Positions 52,301-64,000 of a stretch of DNA of 64,000 nt are shown here, piece after piece. Under the pieces are notes generated by a model. That model was not told the origin of the DNA and made no database searches. It was given only the letters and a program-made list of their open reading frames with translations. Every line of letters starts with the position of its first letter. The first letter of the stretch is position 1. The position numbers were made by a program, and so were the translations under genes. Source of the DNA: Ciona savignyi. Its lineage: Eukaryota; Chordata; Ascidiacea; Phlebobranchia; Cionidae. Where the stretch lies: positions 2,173,808-2,237,807 of the forward strand of contig CH003412.1 of assembly GCA_000149265.1 (NCBI GenBank), given 5' to 3'.

Positions 52301-52677
52301 TTGTAAGGGGTTCAGTTAAAAGGGGGTTTAGTTGTAAGGGGTTCAGTAGTCAACCTCTGCCATATTTTAGGTATTTACCCTTATCCTGACACCGTCAACT
52401 CAAGCTATAATAAGTGCTGGATACGTGCTAGAGTCAAATATATTTCTTACTGTTGTGCTTGCGGTTGCTTTTCTTATAACACGTAAGTTTTATACAATGT
52501 AGGTCGTAAGTAAACAAATGAAAGGTCGGTGGGGAGAAACATATACACCAACGATAACAACAAAGAAGGGGTCGTATAAGGTGTGCTAAGCATTTTTTTC
52601 TTTTAGTGACTATTAAAGGAGATATGAAAAGGTACAATGCTGGCAACGACATTACTGAAAGTTCTTCCGACTACTAA
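46306..52677 (+). CDS. SLC49/FLVCR-like major facilitator transporter, copy B
   Basis: Thirteen exons in the same phases as copy A: 46306-46388, 47943-48096, 48515-48638, 48885-48985, 49616-49711, 49790-49940, 50106-50252, 50716-50786, 50924-51030, 51098-51208, 51566-51671, 52371-52482 and 52607-52677, for 477 residues. All exon lengths equal those of copy A. Differences include EFNET in place of KLDGT at the end of exon 1, SLPSKLAG for SLPPKLAG in exon 5, QIAGISVFVG for QIAATFVFAG in exon 9, and SYMNIGMELASE for AYMNIGMEIASE in exon 11. No stop or frameshift seen. Intron 11 is expanded by a minisatellite. Introns 1 and 4 carry the same SINE insertions as copy A, so A and B arose from one another after those insertions. 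Confidence 0.9.
47560..47720 (-). mobile_element. tRNA-headed SINE in intron 1 of copy B
   Basis: Contains 'gatcagggacttattacaaa' and the inverted head 'atcggtcgcg', 'agccacacga'. Same position and orientation as 35840-35960 in copy A. Confidence 0.5.
49335..49520 (-). mobile_element. SINE, family 1, in intron 4 of copy B
   Basis: 'gggcaatcgaccggtcacat', 'cgtcggattaatgggg' and 'ccattatttcactgtgttca'. Shared with copy A at 37735-37905. Confidence 0.6.
51745..52100 (+). repeat. Minisatellite of a ~16-base unit, with an inverted patch at 52297-52350
   Basis: About 20 imperfect units of the form cttacaactgaacccc in intron 11 of copy B. At 52297-52350 the same unit appears inverted (gttgtaaggggttcag), so the two can pair in the transcript. 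Copies A and C lack it. Confidence 0.85.
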
Positions 52678-55300
52678 CTTACATATACTATTGTGTTCTT
52701 TAGGTCAATTTATTGTATCTATGTTCCACTGTACTAGAAACTGTGCAATATAAAAAAAATTATAATTGAGCTTCAGTGACATACGCAATAAAAAGTTTGT
52801 GAGATAGCAATTACTACACTTTGTTGTAACCACAGTTGTTTTGTACAGTCCGATTCTTCGCATACACATCACCTAGAACAGTGTGTTTTTTTTTGAATTT
52901 TGTGCCTTTGGTTTTGCCAATTTTAATAATTTCATGTAACTTGCTTCGTAGCAATAAAACCACTAAACCGGTCTCTCTCTCTCGTTCTGTCAGAAGACCT
53001 CAGATCCCTTTACTTATAATAATAGTATAAACTAGTTTAATTGGAGCCATAAGTACAAAGTTCGTCGGGGATGTTTCATTCCAATAATCGGCCAGAGCGT
53101 TGCTACCGTTAAAGCGATTTAACCGCTTACTATTTCATAGTTGTGGTGGCAAAGGCCTGCGCAAAATAAAACTAGTATAAAAAAGAATAGTTTTACAAGT
53201 GTTAATTTATGTTTGCATGTGGTTAAGTTTATGGCGTTTTCCGGGAACACGATTAAAGATCGGTTATGGATGCATATTTGTTTAAATGAAATTTACTTAC
53301 CACTTATGCCGGTTTTGAGTGATGAAGCTGTTGTTATAAACATGGCAGTAGTATAATATAATAAATTGGTTTTTTTTATTATAGCCGGCTTTTTGATATT
53401 CGCAAACCGCGGTGCTTACATTCTTGGGTTTGTGAGGGCGATGTATTTAAAATGTGTCACTGCATATCCAAAAAATCAGCTAACACCTACAAAAGATACA
53501 ACTCAATTGAAGATTCCCTTGTGTATATGTAGTTTCAGTGGGGTTAAATTTCTGGGAGTTTTCACAAAAGGGGTTAAACATGGGTATGGGTTGAAAGGCA
53601 TCTTTTTTCGTATTTAAATTCTCTATTTATTTTTGTTTCGCGTCTAAGTCTCTTTAAATGCTTAATATTTATGATTGCCTAATTAAATTATATCCTGGGT
53701 GACTGTGTTGTTTTATTTAAAATGTTTTGGAGTAAATATTTTGGAGATATCGACGATAATGTCAAAATCGTTTAAATGGGCCGTTTTCACATTTTCCCAC
53801 AAAGTGACAATTCCTTTGGGGTTTTCGTACAGCTGAAGGTCGAGCCAAACCATGCTTGATATACCTCTATGTGCGGCCATATTTGACGAGTTTTGCTCTG
53901 TAAATCATGATATTTTTTCCTGTGGAAACATAATTGCTAGGCCTGGCGCGGGTTTTCTCATTTATCCGTGCATTTTTGTAATAGGGAGCAGAGTTTGGTG
54001 TAATATAGGTTCTGATTGTACATTTCTTGGCTGGTATGCTGGAAAAAAGGTCCCGGTGTACGGAAGGGTTGTAAGGATTTGAGTTAAGGTTGTAAGGTAA
54101 TCTGACGATAGTCCATACCCCCCTTTACATGCTACTAACATCGCCGGAATAAACATTTGGATCGCAGATCTAAGTTTTAATTTAAAGTGTTGAAAAAAAT
54201 TACTTTGAGATCAGTTTGCATTGGAGAGATAGAAAAAATGATTGGTTGAACGCATTGTATAATCATGTGGATCTTTCGTTCTTACCAACAAGCGTGACGC
54301 TAAATGAAGAAAACAAAAATATGTCCCTCTCAGATTTAAAGGGAACCAATTATAATGACTAATATGGAAGTTTAATATATCATTCACAATTTTAAACTAC
54401 CAACCAGCCTTGTCATTTCAATGTACCGGAAACCAAACGCTGGCGGTTGCTTTTAATATGTCGAAATAACATGCATTAAACTTAAGCATTGTAGTTTTAT
54501 AGGTTATTGTAACTATGGCCAGACCTACACAAACCCACCACGAAATAAATTAATGGTATGTGGTACTTTACTTGAGTTTAAAAAACCGATATTGTTCGAA
54601 AAGAAACCAGTATTCCAAGCGCTTTAAGCGATTCCCACGATAAAAGAGGTCTGGTAATTTAAAGCGATCCAAGTTTTCCAATCATTTTAAGCTCTTTAAG
54701 CAACGGTGTAATATTTAGCGGCAGCCAAAACATGATGCAAGTCAACATTGGACTGTACGTATTTCGATTTTTATTCACAAATGTAGCCAACCATTTACGC
54801 ATTGTTTTATAGGAAATTCTGAAACGGCCAGAATGGGCTAAATATACGATTGTTCAACCTGGCATGTATTGTTCTGTTGAATAGGTTCTTTTGATGTCGG
54901 CAAAACTATACCTAAGCATACGAATGTATTACGTTGGCATAGCTCTGTGTTGATGTATATGCTTCGTATATGCAGTATTAATGCTGATTTGTTTTTGTTT
55001 TAAGAACCATTTCGTTTTATATCGCTGTACGTAAATAACTCTTAATTTGTGCTATTGTATATTGCTTACATTATAGTGTTGGTATCATTTTGTCGAGCAG
55101 TGGTAAAAGTTATAATATTTGTTTAAGATAATCGAAAGAGTGAAGCGACAGGTGTTTTTTTGCAATATTGGATTTCAATTGTAAACAGTCTATTTATTCC
55201 AGTGTATGTGTTGGGTTTAGCAAGAATTGTATATTGGCTTGTTATTTATTACCTATATTATCTAATTTCAATCTCACCCAAGAAATTTGGTTTCTTCCCA
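52678..55300. other. Region between transporter copies B and C
   Basis: 52700-53280 matches 42960-43560. 54090-54170 resembles the end of a family 1 SINE. 54735-54900 resembles 33655-33780. ORFs at 53366-53617 and 53852-54082 have no recognisable content. No gene called. Confidence 0.5.
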
Positions 55301-58300
55301 ATGGGTCAGGAAGATATACCCGAAGCATGCTCATCAGAAAACTCAACGAACGAGCATTCGCCTCTTTTGAAATTGGATGGAACGTAAGAATGGAAATTCT
55401 GATTTGTTCTGCAATTTGATTTAGCTTTTGTTTTGCGCTTTTACCTTGAAAAAATTTTTACTTTGAGGTAAAATATTGTTAGTTTATTTGCTCATTTACT
55501 GTTTATGTCAAGCTTTTGCTGACAAGAGCTTTGTGAGCTTTTTAACGCAAAATTTACGTCTATGACCATTTTCATTTGATTTTTGATATCATGCTAATAT
55601 TGTTTTTAACATTTTTAAATTGTTAAAAAAAATCTTTGTGTTTTAAAAGCTTTTATTTTACTTTATCGGTACACAACATTCTGATTTAAATTTGACTGAT
55701 ACGTTATTTGACGCGGAATTTAGGCAACCCGCGTTTAATCTCGTGAATTTAATTTTATTGGTTTACTCCAAGGTTTGTTCATTCTCGTGCAGGCGCTTCA
55801 AGTAATAGTCGCTGCAAAACCATCAGGCCATCGCACCCTTAAAAACTGTTCATTTTTTAACAAGTAATAATATTTTTATTTTTTTTCTTATTGATTCAGA
55901 TCATCTGACTCGGATACTTTAATCCAAACGGAGGTAAACCCAAAACGATGGGCTATTCTTGTACTGGCCTGTGTTAGTGCATTTGTGAATGGACTTCAGA
56001 ATGTAATCTACGCTGGCTTACCTTCTAGTGCGCGTCATTATTATAAGGTATTATAAGACAAAAATTATATCGCATTAATTAAAAGCTAAACTGGTAAATT
56101 AATGTTAGCTTCGCCAGTTTGTGGATCTAGTCTCAAGTTTGAAATTTCGGCCTTTAATACTTGCAACTATATAACACTTGTTTTCACCAGAGATTTTCTT
56201 TTTATAACTTGGATTTGTACCTTGAAGTGAGATTATCATATTATCATCTTTATTAGGTCATAAAAATTTCATTTGGTCTTAAATAATAATTTTCCTATCC
56301 ACAGGTCACGACGAGCGCTTTTGATATGTTGACTTCTTTATACTTTTTCATGTTCGCACTATGTGGCATTTTTTACATTTGGGTTATGATGAAAATTGGA
56401 AATCGGAAATCCATGATTTTATCTTCAGGTAGGTTTGGAATAATTTATACAGGTTGTATAGTAACGGTATCCTCAGAGTATCTGCTGTGTAGTTTGGTTG
56501 AAATCACATATTTAGGCTTGTTTGTTGCAACGGTATTCCCAGAATTATTGTGTAGTCGAGATACAATGCATTCAGTAAAAACAATAGTGACCACGAAATA
56601 CGGCAAACCAGGGGCCGTTAAAGCACATCTTATATCAAAACAATTAATTAAGAATCGCCAAAATGTACGTGAAAAAATGTTAGCAAAAACATATTATCTT
56701 TTATACTGCACAAACACATATACTTTTTTAATTAATATTCTTAGCGAAACCAGAACCTTTATTACCATCGCTCGACGCTCATTAAAGCGCTTTAATACAT
56801 AGAATGCGGTTGACGGTAACATGTTGCCGTTGTCAGCAAGCGTCAATTGACCGAAATTGTTAAAGCTTTTTACCGCTATCGCCTAAAACGATAACTTTTT
56901 TTGTTTTCAGTCATCTCTATACTAATTGGTAATTTTATCATTACCTCCCCAATACTAATTTTACAAGATACTTTACAGCTCTCATTTTGATGGGAAGTGT
57001 GATTGCTCTGCTAGCTTGTATCAACCAAAGCTTTTATGTGATGGCCATATTTGCTCAAATATTAAACGGAATGGGTCAAGTAAGCAAAGTCATGTATATT
57101 TCTAGATTACAGCTAGTTACGTTTTCAACCATTACAAACAAAACAATATCTGTCTAAGAGTATATTCAAAGAGTTGAATTTCTGCGAACTGTCATTTGTT
57201 GTGACAATCGTTCGCGCAGACAATATCGACGTTGACTTCCGCACAAAATCTTGCTTAATTCAGTTGTTCTTGCAGCCGGTCCAACTTACTTGGCGTACTT
57301 TAAAAGCTATAGCCTTCTATCCCTATTGTGGCTATTCTGTTAAAAAAATCTGGTTTAAGCAAGGTATTACATCATAAACACAGTTTAGAGACAGAAGCGA
57401 TACATTTCAATAATTTTTTTCCCTAAACTTGAATTGCTTCATATGCCAATGAATTTCATTTTCTAGATTTTTGTCTTGTCACTTCCACCAAAACTAGCAG
57501 GAACGTGGTTTGACAGTAGACACATATCTTCTGCAACTTCTCTTATCGTATTTTCTTATCAAGTAAGTTTAATTATATTTTCACAATCAAAATAGGATGA
57601 CATACACTTCGTGCTCGTAACTGAGAAACCAGATGTCCAACTAGCAAAATTGGTTGATTGGTTTTCTTTCGTATAATATAAGAAAGCAGTATATGTGCAG
57701 TTCGTAATTATTTTAATTAAAGTGATAAATAGGCCAACGGTGGACCGTATTTTAACTCTGAGTCGTGACAAGCGGTGGATTATGCCGTCGTACTGTCTGT
57801 ACAACAATATCAACATACAATAAATGATTTACTGGCTTGACACTATACTGTACTTGTGTTTTTGTAATGTAAACGAATTTTACTGTATCAGAAATTATTG
57901 TTTTAGTTACATATATTTGAACATTTGCAGGCAATTTAATAATAATTGGTCTATAGATTAAACTTAAAAAGTGATCACATTTTAGGCAGGTAATGGTGTT
58001 GCTCTAATTGTGCCTCCATACGTAATATCTCCTTCACTATCAATTAGTGGAGTTGACTTGATAAGAAATCAAATGCTTTATGTTTTCGGATTCATCGCAG
58101 CTTCTGCTGCAGTTGTGTTCGTTTTAATTGTTTTATGTAAGTATGTCCTTGTTTTTAGTTTTATTTAAGATATTTCTTTTATTTAAGATATTTCAATTAT
58201 CCAATCGTAAACAGTATTTAGTATGGATTGCCTTCAGCCAAAATTTGGTCTTGAAAGCATTTAACCGCAGCCATGTCCCCAGTTTTTGATGACAAGCCTC

Positions 58301-61230
58301 CCTTGCCTCCAAGTACGTCGGCGGCGCTGGCAGATGCCATCGAAGCAAAATCCTTTACAGGCTCTTTAAAAGAGGTTCTACGAAACGGAGATTTTAGAAA
58401 GTTCATTCTAAGTTTTGGTAAGTATACAAATAATAGAATGTGTTTCAAGGGATAGTCATGGTAATTGTTTGTCCCGGGGTTATTGGTGGATGTGATTCAA
58501 GCAAAAATTCTGTAGATGAATAAAGATTGTGGGAATGCAGCTTTGGCAAATTTTCAAATGTAGAAACTGTGGCAATTTACGTGGAAATTTATTTAACATG
58601 CCACCAAATAACTTGTCGTGTATATATTTGGTTTTATCACCAAATGCAACGATTACCCTGGATATAAATTGCAGCTGCGTTTTCCCGCCACGGAAGAAAC
58701 AACGGTATCCTAGTTTATATGGGATTGGGACAGCGAAGACTATCTTTGGCCATTTGTACGCGCAAACACGGGCATATACTTAACGTTGGTTGGTTATAGG
58801 TCGGTTTATTCGTCAGCTACCTACCTACCCTCTTTAATTCGAATCACGAACAATATTTTTATCAATAAGGTTTTATCATAAATATAAATACATATAACAC
58901 TAGAAACCTTACAATGACTGCAAGGTATTCCGACGATTTCCCTCGACTCTTCTGTATTTTCGTATCCAAGGATGAAACACGAACTAATATATCCTTTAAA
59001 CTATATTCTTTTTTTTTAGGTTTAAACTACGCTACATTTGCAACACTGGAAACTGTAATGGTGGTACAAATATTAAAAATTGACGGTAGTGTAAGTATTT
59101 TAACTTCGAAAAACATGTTCTATTTTTAACTTAATTCAATTACCTGTCAGTCGCTAACGACAAATGTTTTTTTAAGATATTTACTGAAATATGGCCACTT
59201 CGTTACTTTCGTTTCAAAATTGTAACATGGGAATTTAAATGTGATAAATAATTAACTTTTAAAAGTACTAAATCGACTCCGTGTCTAAATGAAATCGACA
59301 AATCATGAGGAAAGACGTAATTAATGTCTGAGAATCTTGGGGACTTTGTATATGTCAGCGGGAACTTTATGAACCCAGCCCAGCACCACATGCTGCTGCC
59401 AAACAAACAAACATTGTGGAATCACTACCGTTGTAGCTCAGCAAAACACTTATTAACAACAATTTAATGGAGAATATTACAAAAAAATGTTAAATGTTGT
59501 TAAATGTTAAATAACATCGGAAATTATCCATGCTTTGGTTTCTGTGCCTCGGAATTTTAATGCAAATACTTAATCGCAACGTTTTTCGTAGACGTTGACA
59601 GATCGTACAGCCGGACAGATAACAGCAACCTTTGTTTTCGCCGGTATATCCGGTTGTATCATCTTTGGCGTTTGGCTGGATAAGACAAAAACATTCCTGT
59701 AAGTTGCATGTCTATACGTTTAGTACATCAGTCCACAATCTCTGTATAAAGTTCGATTTGTACAGGGGCACCTCTAAATTCGTTTTCGGTGCGAGTGTGG
59801 TTTCTCTTTCGCTGTACACGATAGCATTACACAGCTTAGCTGAGTGGCCCCTTTGGGTGACTTGCATTTTATGCGGGTAAGTAACTCTTCAAAAATGTGT
59901 TAGGTTTGTAACATAATATAATAAACGGCTATACCTGGATAGTCTGATTTTGTATTAGAGCTAGCAATTACCGTAATGTGATTTGGCTAAATGAATTCCA
60001 ATGGACAAACATCTACGATTTGGTCACCCTAATTAAGGTTTGCCTTTGGTGGTAAATTGAATCTGGCTTTAAGTTATATGGCATATGTAATTCGCAATAA
60101 AACCTAAAACCTGAATACACCCCTAGTATATTCCTTACTGCTTATATGAACATTGGAATGGAGATTGCTTCCGAACTAACCTACCCGGAACCTGCGAGCA
60201 ACTCAACCAGTCTTATTTATTCTTCGGGTGGTGTAAGTCCTTTATTACTAAGCCACCTTTTTTAAACCTTGGACTCTCTAGCATTACAAGGTATGTAACC
60301 CTTGACACACCCATTGTAGCAATAACTTTATCGTAATCAACACGAAAATACGAATTTGGGCTCAGGGTAATCTGGCGATTGTTTGTGTTATAAAGTCATT
60401 TGCATGCTTCACTCGCCGGTATTAACATAAGTATTCTAACCTGGATTAATGTAACTCTGTGGTTCTAGATGTTTATAGATATAAGTTAGCCTGTGTTATA
60501 CCTATCAAAACAATGATTAAACTCCTTAAACCACGTCATACGTCATATCATTCTACAGGCATTTACTCTTATCCTGACCGCAATAACTCAAGCTATAATG
60601 AGTGCTGGATACGTGCTGGAGTCCAATATATTTCTCACTGTTGTGCTTGCGGTTGCTTTTCTAATAACACGTAAGTTTTGTACAATGTAGGTCGTAAATA
60701 AACAAATACAAATTAGGTTAGTGTAAATACATGATCTATGAACGGTAATGTAACAAACTGGTTAGCGCGACCGATTCATATGCAGCCGAAGGGTTTAAGC
60801 TTCGAAACTGGTTGCTAGCTAGTCGGCTGTGTCCTTGAGCAAGGCACTTAACGGACATTGACTAAACCCAGCAGTTTAATGGGTTTTACTAAATTAAAGG
60901 AACGTCTCAATCATACACAAAAAAGTGCAATGGTTTCGGTAAGTGATCTGACCATTGCCCGTGTGTTAACCCCCTTGGTTTTCCTATTGACGGGGATAAA
61001 GGTGAATATCCTATTCTATCATATTCTATATAGTATATAATTTGTATACGGAAAAGGTATATATAAAAACGGACTTAGTAACAAGCCAATATAGTTTCTA
61101 TTTGATTCTACTATATCAACTACGCTAGTTTTTATAAAGTTTAACACTTTCATTTTCAGTTACAATTAAAGGAGAAATGAAAAGGTACAATGCTAGCATT
61201 GACGCTGGTGAATGTTCTTCCGGATCCTAA
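55301..61230 (+). CDS. SLC49/FLVCR-like major facilitator transporter, copy C
   Basis: Thirteen exons: 55301-55383, 55900-56047, 56305-56428, 56979-57079, 57467-57562, 57986-58136, 58271-58417, 59020-59090, 59592-59698, 59766-59876, 60127-60232, 60559-60670 and 61160-61230, for 475 residues. Exon 2 is six bases shorter than in A and B; all other lengths and phases are equal. It is the most divergent copy, with AILVLACVSAFVNGLQNVIY in segment 1, ALILMGSVIALLACINQSFY in segment 3, and LNYATFATLETVMVVQ in exon 8. The MFS motif KIGNRKSM, the DDKPPLPPSTSAALADA loop and ELTYPEP are kept. It lacks the intron 4 SINE but has its own family 1 SINE in intron 12. Likely functional; cargo unknown. Stop TAA at 61228-61230. 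Confidence 0.9.
60755..61025 (+). mobile_element. SINE, family 1, in intron 12 of copy C
   Basis: Head 'ctggttagcgcgaccgattc', a degenerate B box (gtttaagcttcgaaac), the common body and a decayed (tatcc)-like tail 'atcctattctatcatattct'. Confidence 0.7.
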
Positions 61231-61514
61231 TCGAAGCATTCGTTATGTGTATTTTATCTCAATTTATTATATCTATGTTCCACTGTTCAATATGATTAAA
61301 AGTGTCACTCTTTGACATTAGGGATGCGTGTGGTAAATAGTTATTAAACAGCATTTAAAATATCTATTAAAATGTATTGATTGTCTCTGTTTTCATGCGA
61401 CAACGAGTAGCCACAGCTATGTAAGTTTTGATTACCGACTGTTCCTTCGCATACACACGCGCTGGGGCGATGCTTGCTTTTTGAGTTTATGCCGTTGGTT
61501 TTGCCAAATTTTCA
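61231..61514. other. Convergent 3' flanks of transporter C and the minus-strand gene
   Basis: Short non-coding interval; part resembles 42960-43200 after copy A (for example the 'ttttgccaa' stretch near 61500). No gene. Confidence 0.45.
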
Positions 61515-63484
61515 TCAAAAGGCAGGAAGCATTTCATCAATCGCAGGGTCCATAACACTTTTATTTGACAGCAGGCGACTTAATTTCATGCGATCCCGCT
61601 TCACTTTGTAGCAATAGACCCACGGGACGTCTCTCTCCCGGTCTCTACCGACCAGACCATTCGTAACCGCTATTGCTGTGACGTCGTTTCCCATCGGCGT
61701 GACGTAGACCGGTGTTCTCGAGTTTTGCTCAGTGGCGGAAGACAGCGGTTCCTCGCTGCTTTTTATAGTGGAATCCATTTTAAATGGGCCCAACGGTGCA
61801 TCATTTGTCGGGGTGTTGAATCTTCCTACTGATTTTGTGTCCGATCTTTCAGGAAAGACGTCCGGCGACAGTTCAAGTTGATTTTCCGACGATATCTGCA
61901 ACATAAACACCATGGCTTCAACTTAATAAATAAACTATTTTAAAGACATTGAGCAAAAAATACAGAAACTAAAATATTCGTTTACATCACTTGAAGTAAG
62001 AAGCTTTTAACTCCAGATACAGTATTGTTCAACATATTGGGTTTTAAACTGGTGTATTTTCCGGCCAGGTATGACTAGTATACCCTTAGTTATGGTATAT
62101 AAATGAGTATTTCGCGGAGTAACAATTGAAGTAATAGGAGAAATAATTAGTTGTACGACTCCTATTTCACTTATCAATGGTTAAAATGTAGGTCTTTATA
62201 TTCATTTAGTATAAATTTAGGTGTGAGAACTTTTTCGTTTTTATTCGCGGACAAAGTTTGAAAAACCCTAATTCTAATCAATATCAGTATCGTTTATTCT
62301 TGTGTGAAGCAACTACAGAAAACGGAGGTATAAAGTTGCCTGTAACCAACACCGAACATAATCTGTCTTTCATAGCAAACACGGTGCGGTTATCTGATTG
62401 CTCAACAAGGCTTTACAAAGGAGTCGCACAAGTCCTCACCGGCAAACACTGATTAAATACAACCGTAGTGGGCACCGCTATTGTGCTCTAATTGTTCCTC
62501 CCGTGTTTCGAAGATAACCGACTTAGGAATTCGAATCGGAAGATAATGTTACAGATATCTGCGTTGGGCGTGTTAAGGTAACTTAAAGCGCCTTTGTTTT
62601 GTTCCTGGATTGTCGATGTCAGCTCAAAGACTATCAGTTCAATAAGATAAAACGAAACCCGATGCATGCTATAATCGAACTAATACCGTATTCAATTCGA
62701 GTTTCAGTCTTTTATAAGAATATTAATTGGCTTAAATTAACGCATTACCAAAAATATTTGTGTTACAAAACAAGTTTAGCAGAATAATTGATGCTGGACA
62801 CCCATCTAAAAGCCCAGTTTTGCTCAAGCGCGTTTTGTAATACGGGCAACAAAGATGTATATAGATCAATGGCGCAGATCACCACGAGTTTTCTAAATAA
62901 TATTTTTTGCAATTACAAATCTACCTACCTCACGCCTCACGCCATACTTTTTTGAGTCCCCCCCGCGTAGTAATCTCGGAGTAGCCGGTAGTCCCTGTCC
63001 CCGTAATATTTCCAGTCTGGACAGCTCGTTGCCGCTTTCGGTCGAAAGTCGTCTCGGGGATCTCCTTGAAGAGAACGCGTTGTTGAACCTGTTAATAGTC
63101 GTGTTATTGACACAAACGTACAATACCCTACTATAGCATACAAGTAGTGCCTTGCTTTGGAGGTTCGTCAAATGTACGGCTTTGCCAAATAATACAACAA
63201 CATTCCTTGCGCAAATTATCGGGTAAATAGGCCTACAGCCACCACGATATGATTGTCATTACATATATACTCGATTATAATGGATTGTTTGTACTGGTTT
63301 ATGTTTGTAAATTATAATGGACCAACTTATACCTTGCTGAAGCAACTTTCAAATCGGATTCGTCCGTAGATGGGTTGCACGAACCGCTGCTTATAACACC
63401 CTGGTATTGTGCTTGGGCTTGAAATACACGGGCATCAAAGCCAACTACTTTGGCTAGCAGTTTTCGACTACTTTTTAGTTTTTC
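61515..63484 (-). CDS. Unrecognised protein, last three exons, 5' end outside window
   Basis: On the minus strand, exons 63484-63333, 63064-62929 and 61895-61515 have AG/GT borders and compatible phases (2 then 0), giving about 222 residues before the stop at 61515-61517. The visible part begins EKLKSSRKLLAKVVGFDAR and FQAQAQYQGVI, continues with a basic, Ser/Arg-rich middle (RSPRRLSTESGNELSRLEI, RLLRGGDSKKY) and ends with a Ser/Thr/Pro-rich tail and VPWVYCYKVKRDRMKLSRLL. No transmembrane segment or catalytic motif is visible; it looks like a disordered, phosphorylatable C-terminal tail. I do not recognise the family. The middle exon is open in other frames in part, but only this frame joins both neighbours. 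Confidence 0.6.
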
Positions 63485-64000
63485 CTGAAATGTGGGTTTT
63501 GTTAGAAAAGTTTATTTGTGTTCCTGATGATGTTGGATAACCAAAATTATAAAGCGTAAACAAAGATTTTTGAGATCGTTTACTAGTCCATGCATGTATT
63601 AATTCCAATGGGCATTAATTATAAGCAGGTATCAACGCTATTAATTTTATTTCACGTAGCTGTTTATTGTAGCATACTCTTTATTCTGGAGTGTGAAAAG
63701 GCAAGAGACCTCAACACACCGACATTGCACCGTGGCATAATCGGGTTACGAAAGCCATTAAAGTTTGTTGAATACGATGAAGATACATGACCAAAGTTTT
63801 TGTTTAACCCATTATTAAACCATTTTGTTTAGGCAACGTTGGTTTTGTACCATGACCAAGGACACAATTGACCAGTTGGTGGTTGACATCGATCTGGTGA
63901 CATTTCGACTGATATGACGACGCGTTACCTTGTTCATGGTCCATCAGGACATCTTTGATTTATGTTAGATTCGACATAACTATTATCCGTCCAAAAAATG
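63485..64000. other. Probable intron of the minus-strand gene
   Basis: No further exon recognised before the window ends. A plus-strand ORF at 63590-63790 has a hydrophobic stretch but no supporting feature. Confidence 0.4.

Noticed and set aside
56326..56802. 158-codon ORF as a separate gene
   Set aside because: It is transporter C exon 3 read through its donor into the intron; the other copies stop soon after the donor.

Overview
The window looks like nuclear DNA of an ascidian tunicate, most likely Ciona or a close relative. It is AT-rich, with many short exons and mostly GT-AG introns of roughly 0.1 to 3 kb. Recognisable metazoan genes are embedded in SINEs and short DNA transposons. The species call is inference; no species-specific marker was tested.

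Left part (1-10 kb). The 3' end of a ceramide-transfer protein (CERT, START domain) is followed by the last seven exons of DNA ligase IV (LIG4, tandem BRCT region). On the minus strand lies an intronless, full-length CERT copy with two single-base frameshifts, probably a processed pseudogene. The two CERT copies point at each other with the LIG4 tail between them.

Middle part (10-27.6 kb). A fold-back element made of a palindromic 14-mer array is followed by a repeated locus. On its minus strand I can assemble three paralogous four-exon genes. Each has a TATA box, a signal peptide, an Arg-rich core and a Cys-x-x-Cys-Leu end, and encodes about 70-75 residues. I do not recognise the family. Other repeated blocks carry signal-peptide-like short ORFs on the plus strand and a Cys-rich ORF on the minus strand. 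Part of the locus forms a palindrome of about 7.3 kb, abutted by a second palindrome that carries a hAT-type element with 8-bp target-site duplication and a tRNA-derived SINE with 16-bp duplication.

Right part (27.6-64 kb). A complete nine-exon gene for proteasome ATPase Rpt4 (PSMC6) comes first. Three tandem 13-exon genes for an SLC49/FLVCR-like major facilitator transporter follow, all open with conserved splice phases. Copies A and B share SINE insertions at the same intron positions, and a stray PSMC6 last exon lies before copy B, so the duplicated unit included the PSMC6 end. Copy A has a THAP-domain fold-back transposon in intron 7. The window closes with three phase-compatible minus-strand exons of an unrecognised gene.

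The best candidate for something undescribed is the small secreted peptide cluster at about 12.9-25.2 kb.
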